Shown: positions 51,554 to 62,910 of the stretch, piece by piece
How the letters are laid out: every line of letters starts with the position of its first letter
How positions within the stretch are numbered: the stretch's first letter is position 1
From: Siphonodentalium dalli
Taxonomy: Eukaryota > Mollusca > Scaphopoda > Gadilida > Siphonodentaliidae
Length of the DNA: 64,000 nt
Assembly (NCBI GenBank): GCA_032622095.1
Contig: CP136064.1
Span: 2,666,001 to 2,730,000, forward strand
Direction: 5' to 3'
The notes under the pieces: generated by a model
Told to the model about the DNA's origin: nothing
What the model saw: only the letters and a program-made list of their open reading frames with translations
Databases searched by the model: none
Made by a program: the position numbers and the translations under genes

Positions 51554-53689
51554 CTAATTTACATATCACTAGTGCTTGCCTTAGTGCTCAAGCACTTATT
51601 TTTAATGATTTGTGAGCACTAAGGTTGAAATAATAAATTCCAGCTAATATAGTATAGGCTAGTAGTAAATAAACATGCACATGTACTCACAATTTATTCT
51701 ATAGGGTCCATATTTGTGTCCCACGGGTGTATATATAATCCTTCATTAAGTTTTTAATGAAATACAGTAATTTTCAAATTGATAACTTGATAACTTTTAA
51801 TTGGAAAAATAACATTTATACTAAACATCTGTAACATTTCATCGAACACTTATCTAAATCACGAATATATGTACATGATTCTCTATTCTGGTCTTCCTCG
51901 GTTTAATTGTACTGACTTATTCCTGCAAAGAGAAATAAAAAATATGTTTAAAATTTGAATTATAATGTTGAATCTAGGCATACTATTACTGAATGAGTGT
52001 CTAATCTCCAATGGATGCAAATAGCAATTCTGCCAATATGCGTTATTTGCAATCCGATGCTAGCTTAAATTTAAAAAAACATATTTTTGAAATAACAGAA
52101 CTATATGCCAATATTATCATTATTCCTACCTGTTTTCCATAAAATAAGACCCACTTATACATATATACTGATGATACTGTCCTAGCTGCCTCAAACTTTT
52201 GCAATTTAACTGAAAACTTTCAATGTTAAAGGAAATAATTTAAAAAAATCCTGTATAAGCATCATTTTTGCAATCCATGTTTTAATAATTTGGCATTTCA
52301 CACATTTGTATAACTCACTCTATAATCTCTTTCTTTTTTGCCATAAGTTGAGCTACCAGTACTGCTACTGAGAGATTGATTCAACTCCCTGCAATTCAAG
52401 CTGATTTCCTGCTGTATAGTCATGATGCAGTTTCTTCCCAAATCTTGCATGAATGCATGCTTCTTTGAAAGAGAAATTGTGAAATCTGAAATTAAAATAG
52501 AATAATTAATATGTCTTGGCTATAAAGATATTAAAGTCATATTTTTCTCTCATTTTGATCTTGGGGGGTACCATTAAAGAAAATATATTGGCCTTATAAA
52601 ATTGTTTATTGGGGAAGACAATTAGCACATTATAGTTAATTAATACACCCAGTGTAAGTTTCTTTTAAATATAAAAAATTGCAATATATCATTCAAATAT
52701 GTATATATAGATTTACACCTTGGAGGTGTGAGTCATTTTTTTATTTTCAAAAGGGTTAAATTTCCTATGAGAATTGATATATTAAATCCCATTTATACAT
52801 GTTTGTGTATTTTTAAAGGGAACCTGAGAATCTGGTGGAGAGTTTGGTGAATTGTGGCAGCTGGGCCTTGTAATGATCGCTGTAGCTATTTATATTTGTT
52901 TAATATTGCACTGTGTGTACTTGAGTTGGTGAAGTAATCCTGTGAATATTATTAGTACTGTTGACAATATCATAGTTTGGATTTTCATGAGGCAACATAT
53001 AAATTAAAAAGATTTATGAGAGTATATACTTACATTGTTCCCCATCCTGGTGCTGTTGTTTCTCCATCAAAAACACAGAAAAAACTGAGAAATTATCTCT
53101 TTTCACATACATAAATGTGTTAGGTATATATATTGAAAACATACTTCTTCCATATTCCGATTAAACTCACTGATTCTTTAGAAAAAATATGAGAATAACA
53201 GCTAGCTCCATGTGTATAATATATGACTGAGAGACAAACTATGGGTAGTCAAAACAAGAGAGCACATACACTATGACAAACATCTGTTGCTGATATTAAA
53301 GAAGTGTCAAATTACAAGATGTGGCTGGATTCCTTTGTGATGTAACTAAATTTAGAACAAGTTCAAATAATCCTATATAGGCTCCAGGGGGTGGTCAGAT
53401 TAGATGATTAATTTATATATATAGGCACTGTCTTGTCCCAGGAATATTTTTAGAGCATGCATATGATACAGTTGGTTTTATTGCAGTTTAATAGCTCCAA
53501 TTAAGAGCCAGCTAGTAGCTAGTACATGTAGTGAGAACAATTCGATCATTACTTGAATTAGTTAAGCAAATTGTCTCTTTTATAACTACTTTGATTCAGA
53601 ATTGGGGTAGTTTCAATTCATATTAATTATCAACTACTAGTACTTATAGATCCAAAATGGTATTACATGTATTTCCAATTAAAAATTAT

Positions 53690-54730
53690 ATTTTAAATGT
53701 ATCTAAAAAAAATCAATAATTTTTGTCCCTTTTCAGAACAAATAATTGGAGAAAAATACATTTGAATAACACAAACTCATGTTGACTGGTCTGCCTGACT
53801 GAAAACATTATTATTTTATATAAAAAAAACAAAACAATATTAATAAATAATAATAATAATTTATTTATATAGGATATGAAGGGGTTGACAATCTGACAAT
53901 ATACTTTATATTGGTCTCACCTTGAAGTGTTGATCAAACCACTTATTTTGATATGTATAATGCACAGATCAACCAATTGTTGATGCAGCAATGGATTTTT
54001 TCTCACTTTTTCCATGAAATATCTGTTGAACCTGAGTTAGTTTAATTGCAAGAGATTCTCTGCTTGAAATAAACAAAGTTCTCAGCTGTAAGCACTAAGA
54101 GTGCCTTACTAGTGATTGAGAAAATCCCAGAAACATTAAATGACTGCTGTTATTTAGAAGCTAAATTCTTAGTGCTTCCTATTACTCCAATCTCATGGTT
54201 TTGACATTGTGTATTGAATAGATATCTTTTGTTGCAAATATTTCACTTAAAAGATAGATTTCCAATAAAAAAGTTTTTAAATGTATCTTAATCAGCCACA
54301 TTTTCCATCCTTGTTCAGAGAAAATATGTTCATGTGAGTGCATGTATGTGACACAAACTTACCCTAACTGGTCTGTTTCACTCAAAAATTATTTTTTAAT
54401 ATAAAAAAAATAATTGGTCTCAGCATGAAGAGTTCATCAAACTGCTTCTTTTGATATACATAAAGCACATACTAGTCAATACTTGTTACAGCAATGGATT
54501 TTTTCTCACTTTTTCCGTGAATTCCATGAACCTGACTTAGTTTATTTCAAGCAGAGATTCTCTTGAAATTAAACTAAGTTCTCTGTAAGCACTAAGAGTT
54601 CCTTACTAGTGATTGAGAAAATCTCACAAACATTAACTGACTGCAGATATTTGGAAGATAAATGCTTAGTGCTTCATATTACTCCAGTCTCATGGTTTAA
54701 AACATCATGCAGCATTAACAATCAGATGGT
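53690..54730 (+). repeat. ~490-bp direct duplication inside the 3.6-kb element
   Basis: Two diverged copies share AGCAATGGATTTTTTCTCAC, GTAAGCACTAAGAGT, CTTACTAGTGATTGAGAAAA and TCTCATGGTTT in the same order. Each holds TTAGTGCTT words, so duplication increased the number of such sites at this end. A short (TAA)n run lies at about 53840-53862. Confidence 0.6.
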
Positions 54731-54920
54731 TGGAGTACTAAGAATCACTAAGAATCACTAAGGAGAAAATCCCTTAGTGCTCAAGCACTAGCATTAGTGA
54801 TATTCTTAGTGCTTACACCCCACAAACATTAAGGAAATGTGGAAATTAATGATTCTTAGTGCTCGAGCACTAAGCAAGCACTAAGGAATCACTTATTTAG
54901 TGATTTCTTTCGGTAAGGGT

Positions 54921-55507
54921 AAACGGTGTATATTCAGTTTTTTTATGCTTTATTGAATATGAATACTGTGACATAACTGTTCAGATCAACACATTGTCGA
55001 TTTATTTATCAAGTAGCGGGAAGTTTATATCGCCAAGTGCAGTTTAATATGGAATAATCCATTTGAATCCCGGCTGGGGGTGCAAATAATTATTCCATTT
55101 TCAATGACATACTAGTATAGCGGTACCCAGGTATTACAACATACTGGTATCAGTACTGAAATTGTCTTCTAATGTTTCCAAATCCGCCTGAACAAACCAA
55201 AGATCTATTTCTTGTTGCCATTTTCTGAATAATTATATCGTTTGAACCAACTTTGCGATTCTTAATTCAACTTCGGTCGAGTGAAAACCACGTGTGTGTG
55301 TTGTGATGCAAACCGGAAGAGTGGATCAATCGGGAGGTTATTGGAAGAGCCTGTATAATTGATGGAAGAGCCGGACCAATCCAGTGACGGCAGAATCAAG
55401 CCTCACCCAAATAAGGAAGTTGGATTTATTTTTATTTTTTATTGATATTGGGAATCGTAGGGATTATTCATATTTAAGAGACGAGTGACACCATCGCAAC
55501 AGATAAA
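54921..55507. other. Middle part of the outer TTAA element, no gene seen
   Basis: Sequence between the two nested elements, presumably original interior of the 51195-59956 element. No long frame. It contains a CACGTGTGTGTG patch near 55290 and nothing else recognised. Confidence 0.4.
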
Positions 55508-58500
55508 TACTCTAGTAGCTGCATGAGGGCGTTTCGTATGCACTTTTATGTCCAGAACAAAACTCTTCACGAATCCACTAATTGAAGGTACACGAACAAT
55601 ATTTGGTTGGTGACACATTTCCCATTGAGGGCGAAATGGGTCAAATGGCCACGCCCTTTTTTGCGCGAAGTACTACCATCCGCCGTGACTATATCTCGAG
55701 AACCGTTGGTCAAAGGGGGTCGTGTGACCACTCAAAATGTGCAGAATGGCCACATTATGGGGGGTCAATAATACATTTTCATATCCAAAAGTCAATGGTT
55801 TTTAAGATAATTGCCAAAAACAAAAATAAATCCATTTTTAAGGGCACAATTTTGGGGTTCAGCACTTTTATCTCAAAGCTGAGCCCCCAATTCAAATTTT
55901 ATTGATCTATATCCATCGGTGCCACATATAGGTATAATTTCTGTAGCATTAGTGGATGAGATTGACCTCCAAGGAGCTCTTGACCCTGAAAATAAGGTTT
56001 TTGGATAGAATATATTGGTCGTAGAATGAAAAACAGACATTTTCCCCAATAACAAAGATGTTGAGGAAATCATCAATTATACGGTATTTGATCAGTAACC
56101 TAAAACTCCTACAAAAAGGTTACCTGGTGATATAATTTGAATGTAGTTCATCTTTTGTTATCTAGATTTCATGGCCTTTGATGTGATATGGCTGCCAAAA
56201 TGGTTATAAATGGAATGACATATATCAACACAATTTTATTGATCTATATCCATCGGTGCCACATATAGGTATATTTTCTGTACCATTATCGGATGGGATT
56301 GACCTCCAAGGAGCTCTTGACCCTGAAAATCCACAGTATGGGGGGTCAGTAATACATTTTCATATCCAAAAGTCAATGGTTTTTAAGATAATTGCCAAAA
56401 AAACGATTTCAGCATGTTACGCACCACAAGTATACAATACATCCAAGGCCACAGCATATGTATGACACTTTTTAAAGAACTATCCGAATTCTCTGATCGA
56501 CTTAAGAGCACAATTGACCACACACAATGGGATTAGCTGGAAATTGCTGCTGAGGATGTGTTGATCCCGACACACAACGTGAGCTCTTCATGACTGAACA
56601 TGCCTTGGAAACTGGTGTGCTTTACCAAAAATCAGGTAACAATTGTGCTCTAATCAACAGAAATGTACAGATTGAACAAAACAGGTTTTCAAAATTTGTT
56701 ATCAACATTTAACAGCTGATCTGATTTAAGTGACCAAGATATGAAACATGCTAAACACTTTTACTAAATGGAATAACCAGCTGTTTGCTTCATGCAGCAG
56801 CCACGTGTTGCGATCCTAAAATGGGTATTGCACCTGGGCATAGTAAAAACATGTTGTAATCAGATGGGAGATGACCATATATACCAGTATATATTTCAGA
56901 AGTAATCAATTCTTACAAAAGGACACCTCATCTCACAAAAAGTTTTAGGAAATGATGGAATGATCACTATTCAATCAATAGTAGAATGAGCCTTTGTCAG
57001 TCACACATTAGTTTTGATTGGCCATGATAGTTGCATCACTTGCAGGTTGGAGAAGATGAGGGTCTATAATTTCACTAACATAATTCTTCATAATAGCTAA
57101 TAGCCCTCATAACTTACCATTTTAAAGATATTTTCATTTTCAATACCACCTCAGGTTAAGTCGTCCTGCTAATTTTATATTATGCTGATGGGTACTGCTG
57201 TATTGATATGTTTGTAGGTCAAAGCAATTCTGTCAAGTACCATCATTTTACCTAAAGTTGGTTATTTTTGCATTGTTTGCCTAACCCGAGCAATTTGTGC
57301 AAGAGTCAGTGTCTGTATGCAACATTCAAGAACATATATACTTCAAAATTTTATTGTGTACGCTGATGTTTGGTAAACAACAGGAATAGTCATCTCAATT
57401 ATGACCAGTTTGTAAAAACCAGCACCCATTATTAAAATATTTCACAATATACATGTTTTTTAATGTTTTCTACACATTGTGGCTTATCCTCGATTCGTTC
57501 AGATCGCTTTGCTCCACCTGAATATCATACCAAATGTATTAGCATCACCACTACTGAATACTGCCAAATGAATATATTGTGATAAGGGCAGTGGAAAAAT
57601 AATGGTTGAGTGTTTTCTAAATATAATTCTAGTAAAACCTACACAATACCGTCTTGGTCTGATAAGACTCAGAGTCATGCTTATTTAGGAGTATAGACAT
57701 GAAGTCCACCAGTCTCATGAAAATTAAATGGGCTCTGCACTAGTAACATCTGGACTCCTGGGACCCATTAATATTGACAAATGCAACACAAATGAAAAAT
57801 ACATAGTAACTTTCCTCAAACATAGATTATACCCTGACAATCATTGTATTTGAATCAGTGTACATATGTAGGCATGGCCATAGCATGTTTTTGAAATACT
57901 GCAGAGTGCAGACCATAAATTTCACTAGAATATACATGTAGTTACTGCATGTACACCACACACATAAGGCGACTGACACACATAAACGTACCTGCAGGGT
58001 TCACAATATTTTACATGTAAAGTATATATATATCTCCTGTGCCTATAACATCAAACCAAACGGTTTACAGTACTTTTACTGACATTTTTGGAGTGGCACA
58101 TATACATGCATAAAAAATAAAAGTCAATTTAAAGGGACGAAATGAAAAATAAATTTGTGCAACTATAATGGAGATCTATATTGCATTACAACATCCACAA
58201 ATCTACAAAATCTACAACATCCACAAATCTACAAAATCTACAAAAACATCTGACTATCTTAGACATTGGTAATGTGATCATTTTTCCTTGAGGGAGGATT
58301 GCATAGCATGGCTACATGCAGAATGTAGATTTGTATGTATTTATATCTGCATATCAACTGATGCTTGTATTTTTCTTCTAACTCACTCCAGGCTAGCCAT
58401 TATTTGTTCTAGAATAATGTACATGTTAGGGAAATTGTAGAACCTTTATACAAAATGGTGATGCAGCCAATCAAAATTGATGTGGGACTGATAAAGACAC

Positions 58501-59394
58501 AACCTGCTCGACTACTGAATCATACTGATTGATCAAATTGTAGTAACTCAACATTTACTAAACCTACTTGTGGGCTGAGTATAATTCAATTCAACATTAG
58601 AATACCATAAAAACACCCTGTTCTCCCATAAGTTTAAAGAAAATAACACATTGAACTCATTTACAAGTATATTGCTAATGTGATATGTCATTCCATTTAT
58701 AACCATTTTGGCAGCCATCTCACATCAAAGGCCATGAAATCTAGATAACAAAAGATGAACTACATTCAAATTATATCACCAGGTAACCTTTTTGTAGGAG
58801 TTTTAGGTTACTGATCAAATACCGTATAATTGATGATTTCCTCAACATCTTTGTTATTGGGAAAATGTCTGTTTTTCATTCTACGACCAATATATTCCAT
58901 CCAAAAACCTTATTTTCAGGATCAAGAGCTCCTGGGAGGTCAATCTCATCCACTAATGGTACAGAAATTATACCTATATGTGGCACCGATGGATATAGAT
59001 CAATAAAATTTGAATTGGGGGCTCAGCTTTGAGATAAAAGTGCTGAACCCCAAAATTGTGCCCTTAAAAATGGATTTTTTTTGGTTTTTGGCAATTATCT
59101 TAAAAACCATTGACTTTTGGATATGAAAATGTATTACTGATCCCCCCATAATGTGGCCATTTTGCACATTTTGAGTGGTCACACGACCCCCTATGTCCAA
59201 CAGTTCTGGAGATATAGTCACGGCGGGTGGTAGTACTTCGCGCAAAAAGGGGCGTGGCCATTTGACCCATTTCGCCCTCAATGGGAAATGTGTCACCAAC
59301 CAAATATTGTTCGTGTACCTTCAATTAGTGGATTCGTGAAGAGTTTTGCTCTGGACATAAAAGTGCATACGAAACGCCCTCAGCTACTAGAGTA
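55508..59394. mobile_element. 3.9-kb element with ~715-bp terminal inverted repeats
   Basis: Left arm about 55508-56226 is repeated inverted at about 58682-59394, from TACTCTAGTAGCTG at the outer tip to GGAATGACATAT at the inner edge. Arms are roughly 95% alike by eye, with a CAT insertion at the left tip. A rearranged direct piece of the arm recurs at 56231-56400. The core (56400-58680) has no coding frame; it includes a ~27-bp tandem repeat of ACAAATCTACAAAATCT type at 58193-58250. Frames in the arms (for example 55582-55905 and its mirror 59000-59299) are by-products. Foldback-like, non-autonomous; superfamily not assigned. Confidence 0.7.
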
Positions 59395-59956
59395 AAATAA
59401 ACAACGCGTTTTGCGAAAGCGACAAACTGAAAATGACGCAACCAACAATCACGTCATAAAATGTTATGATTTACTCGATATTAAAGCTAGATTTTTCCAG
59501 TTTTCTCCGCAAAAGTTTAAATTATAATCGGAGATGGGATGTGTATTCCCTTCATAACAAGGATTTCCCCCTAAACAAACAGTCTGTTCAACTTTTTCTG
59601 GTGACTTTCTCAACTTTTCCGAGGAAGTTTGGCATAAATAAAAATGAAATTTTATCCATTCCTGCATGATTTAGACCAACCAGTTCCGTTGTATAGGCGT
59701 GATTCTCACAATGAAAATTTAGCTGGTAATAAGTTGTAGAATAACGGATACAATTTGCATTTAAATGTAACTTTCGGTGTTGTTCAAGAAATTCGCGGTA
59801 ACAACATGTCTAATAAAATTATCAATAAGCGAGCACAATAAATTCGCTACTAATTACGCCCTGTTGTCTACCTTGATGTTACATTTGAGGGCTGTCCCGG
59901 GCAACGTCACAGATACCCGTTAGACACGTCAAATCACGTCATTGAGGGTTAAAGAG
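59395..59956. other. Right part of the outer TTAA element, no gene seen
   Basis: Presumed original right end of the 51195-59956 element. Small frames on both strands at 59464-59669 overlap each other and have no recognisable product. Confidence 0.4.
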
Positions 59957-59966
59957 TTAAAGCAAC

Positions 59967-60192
59967 ATGGCAAAGAATATATTATTACTTTCAGACGAAT
60001 TCATCAACAACGTTCAAGCATTGATGGGAGCAGAGGTGGATGTTGAAGTACTCGACAGAAAGGCGGAACTAAAATCCATGTCAAAAGAGCAGGGGGGCAG
60101 ATTTATGTCTGGAGGATGACATGTTCGCACCGCATTACAAACAAATTACGTCATTGACGATGTCGACTTTAAAATAAAATGTTTTCACTAAA
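59967..60192 (+). pseudogene. Unrecognised short coding remnant between elements
   Basis: ATG at 59967 opens 50 codons (MAKNILLLSDEF..., with EVDVEVLDRKAELKS) to TGA at 60117-60119. The same frame then stays open for 24 more codons to TAA at 60190-60192, directly before zinc-finger segment B starts. The amino-acid composition looks coding, and a CTTTCAG acceptor-like site ends near 59993. I do not recognise the product. It may be an exon remnant with one disabling stop, or chance. Confidence 0.3.
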
Positions 60193-60734
60193 TCATCAGA
60201 AATCATGAGGTATAGTCCAAAGAAAGCACACATTTATTCAATTAAATAAAACAATATTGACCTAAATTTCAATATGTTACAAGCCACAAACTTCAGAGTG
60301 TGCAATAATCATAGAACACAGTTGTGTGAACATGGCACACATTTCTAATGTTGCGAGGTAAAACTCGAACCAATGTTTCTTGATTCAATATCGCGTCACA
60401 ACAAACTTGTGCATTATTGTTAGCAGTTCACAAACTTGTGTTCTATGTCTTCTCATGCTTTCATTAAGCTAACCAAAGAAATTGGTCTAAATTAAACTAT
60501 AATCTGGGCATTCTTTGGAAGTTGTGAAGTAATCAATTTTAATTTCCATCTTTTTTAGCTATCTCCACACAGTTACTAACCAGCAATCTTGTTTTAAAAT
60601 TAAAAAAATACATGCCAGTTCTTTGATTTTACCTGCCCATATTGGAAAAGTCATATATATCTAGACAACACTCTGCGTCTGTGCATGTGGTTGCAAAGAC
60701 TGGCTTATGACAGAATACCCTATATGATACAAAT

Positions 60735-61965
60735 TAGTGCTGAAACGGTTGACCTATTTTTGTAGCCGGTTAACCGCGACGTGTAACCGGATCATAACCG
60801 GTTATCCGCTATTTTCAACCTATGACTTTAAACTGATTATTTACACCATAATATGTACCAATATATCAGTATAATTTGATTTATTAACTGTATGGCAAAC
60901 TCGCGTAATGTTTACACAGACATAGCTTCTATTAAACGAATGTAAATCACCAAACACGAACGTCACAAAGCCACGTGTTGACAACTTGGCAGATGACACA
61001 GTGAACTAAAACTCAGTTTTTATAAATAGACGTGTCATGCTTGACCTGTTTGTACTGCAGTTGCGACTGCTACCTGACTTGTTATCGTTCTCGTCTTGGG
61101 AAGAATATTGTGTGACCTATATACATGTTCGTACATGCAAATATCAGAAGTGTTTTTTTTATTGCCATTATAGCGTTTGCGGGACTGGCCGATTATTAGG
61201 TCATGTGACTCAGGTATTCTAACTGCTGGGTGTTCTTTGGCAATTTGAGATTGATAGGATCATGACTGACATCGATAAACACAATTATGAAGATTGTGAA
61301 CTTTATGTAGTTAACAAATGAAAATAAAAAAATCAGCTGAAAACAGTGTTTTCTGTTATAAGACAATCAAATGCTGAGAATTTATAGTCATTAGTAGGAT
61401 GCAAATAAGTCCGACTGCACGAGAACACCACTTAAGTGATTCGAGTTCATTTGAACTTCATCGACTGAGATTACTCAAACTCAGTAATGTTACCGTAGAA
61501 GTATAGACCGAGCGTATGTAAATAGGGTTGGTTCTCAGAGATTGCATTCTGCCAATTTCTCTTTGAAATGTGCCCAGGCATCTGATTTACTCATTTCTTG
61601 GGTATCCATGATACTGTCTGCAAGTAGTGAGTCGGAGAGTAGAAGTCAAATGATCACGCCGTACTGCAGTGAAAACGATTGTATTGATCTTTGCCGATGA
61701 CCAGGTGGCGTCAGTGCACGTGTTTTACCGGACATAGGAATATCAAAGATGACGTCATGCATCTTTGATGTTTAGCCGCCAATGACAGACTATGTAATCT
61801 ACCATTCATGGAAGACTTTTGATCTGAAGGACCTGAACACGATAGTTTTTATCAGTGGCATTGCATGTGTGTATTACATAGCGGTTAACCGGTTGATCGT
61901 AGTTCAACCGGTTGCCGACGGTAGCCGGTTGCCAACCGGTTATCCGGATATCCGTTTCAGCACTA
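60735..61965. mobile_element. 1231-bp non-autonomous hAT-type transposon
   Basis: Terminal inverted repeats TAGTGCTGAAACGG (14 bp, perfect) and an exact 8-bp target duplication ATACAAAT at 60727-60734 and 61966-61973. Eight-base duplications with short tips of this kind are typical of hAT elements. Both ends are rich in AACCGG/CCGGTT words, likely subterminal transposase sites. Copies A (near 50396) and C (near 62940) of the host segment carry a single ATACAAAT, the empty site. No transposase coding; the 61-72-codon frames inside are unconvincing. Confidence 0.88.
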
Positions 61966-62040
61966 ATACAAATGTGGCAAAGCGTCCCCAAATTATGATA
62001 ATTGCTGTGCCTTGCAATACACATGTCTTAAATATTTCAG

Positions 62041-62214
62041 ATGGCTGATTGCTATATATGTCGAAAGAAAATATTGTATAGAAACCGTCATGTAAGAGAA
62101 CTACACGTTAAGCCAGGACTTATAGAATGTTTTGACTGCAACTACAAGTGCAACAGGTGGGGAAATCTTTCGATCCACATGAAGAGAATTCATCATGGTT
62201 GTGGAGGTTTGTAA
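62041..62214 (+). CDS. Two-finger C2H2 zinc-finger terminal exon, copy B
   Basis: Acceptor AATATTTCAG ends at 62040; the frame reads 57 residues to TAA at 62212-62214. Finger 1 is C4-x2-C7-x9-H17-x4-H22, three residues short of the usual x12 spacing. Finger 2 is C30-x2-C33-x12-H46-x4-H51 (CFDCNYKCNRWGNLSIHMKR core), a classical DNA-binding finger. The pair layout, second finger of Y-x-C/A-x-R-x-x-N-L form and short tail resemble alternative 3' exons of lola-type BTB-zinc-finger genes (family knowledge, recalled). AATAAA follows about 190 bp downstream. The short finger 1 may not bind zinc. It could equally be a captured exon copy with no parent transcript. Confidence 0.55.
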   Translation: MADCYICRKKILYRNRHVRELHVKPGLIECFDCNYKCNRWGNLSIHMKRIHHGCGGL

Positions 62215-62599
62215 AACAGTTAGAAATATAATTATAAATATAACCTGGTCTTACTAAATTGATTTATCTACTTAGTTCTTTATAAAATTTGATGTTTAGT
62301 GATTAAGTAGATAGATTCTAAGGCTGTAATGATTCACAGTGAATTCAATGTATTGCAATGCACTACCAAACGATACATGTATCGTGTCATCTGGTATCTC
62401 GATAAAATAAATCAAGTAATTTCTGAAGGTGGTCATGTGTAAACCAGCAATGTTGTCTATAAGGGTATCAACAAAGTTGTACTGGTACAAACAAATCTTA
62501 AACATTATATGCATATTACCTGAATAGTAGATACTATTACCTCATGGTGTTCACTCGAGTATCAACAAAGTTTTACTTGTACAATCAAATATTACAACT

Positions 62600-62910
62600 A
62601 AACTTTCTGAAATCGGTTCCGTCCGCTCCACTATTACATGTAGTCTTTATTTATCTGGGACGATTTCTTTACAAAGGCAAACAACAAATAGTTAAGTCAA
62701 TCTTCATGGCATACCTTATAGAAGCTGATGTTAGTTTCGCTTCCCAAAGGCTCAGTCCAAACCTAACTTACTGGACTCATTTTGTAAATTCTGATATAAA
62801 CCGGATCTCAAAATCCATAAAATGTTTTCAAAAATCAAAATATATCTGCTGCAAATCAGCTGCCTTTTATGAGAATCAAACTAAGAATTCTGATTCTTAT
62901 CAGATTTTTA
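62600..62910 (+). other. Spacer between zinc-finger segments B and C
   Basis: Sequence absent from the other segment copies. An open frame covers it (62544-62924, 126 codons), but it starts inside the subrepeat tail and ends in the next segment. The middle part (residues about 20-110) has a mixed, exon-like composition that I do not recognise. Confidence 0.35.

Larger units (their letters stand above)
51315..54920. mobile_element. 3.6-kb element with AGCACTAAG-rich ends
   Basis: Terminal inverted repeat ACCCTTACCGAAA lies at 51315-51327 and inverted at 54908-54920. Both ends are crowded with TTAGTGCTT/AAGCACTAA words and the 20-bp palindrome CTTAGTGCTCGAGCACTAAG (51514-51533, a second near copy at 51534-51553, and 54855-54874). 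The interior (51600-53650) shows nothing recognisable and no long frame. Near the right end a ~490-bp segment is directly duplicated (about 53690-54230 and 54240-54730). No clear target duplication; superfamily unassigned. Confidence 0.6.
51195..59956. mobile_element. 8.76-kb nested piggyBac-like element flanked by TTAA
   Basis: Ends CTCTTTAACACTCAA (left) and CTCTTTAACCCTCAA (right, inverted) are each flanked by TTAA (51191-51194 and 59957-59960). Subterminal repeats CTCAATGACGTGATTTGACG occur twice on the left (51229 and 51262, direct) and once inverted on the right (59925-59948). Two other elements are nested inside (51315-54920 and 55508-59394); removing them leaves about 1.27 kb, a non-autonomous element. 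It inserted into the ~95-bp subrepeat tail of zinc-finger segment A. No transposase frame found. Confidence 0.55.
60188..62600 (+). repeat. Zinc-finger segment, copy B (split by a hAT element)
   Basis: Second copy of the segment, matching copy A from CTAAATCATCAGAAATCATG onward. It is interrupted at ATACAAAT by the 60735-61965 element. The exon lies at 62041-62214, followed by the same downstream tail as A and C (AATAAATC near 62405) and one or two ~95-bp subrepeats to about 62600. Confidence 0.85.

Noticed and set aside
55582-59324. 100-codon frames in the 715-bp arms, mirrored on the other strand
   Set aside because: Lie entirely in the inverted arms, lengths differ between arms, and no domain is recognisable.
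60117-60119. TGA as a selenocysteine codon in the 59967 frame
   Set aside because: No selenoprotein-like context or downstream insertion element is visible; an ordinary stop in a remnant is simpler.
61782-62048. 88-codon frame across the right end of the hAT element
   Set aside because: It spans the transposon boundary into the host segment, so it cannot be an old gene; a chance frame.
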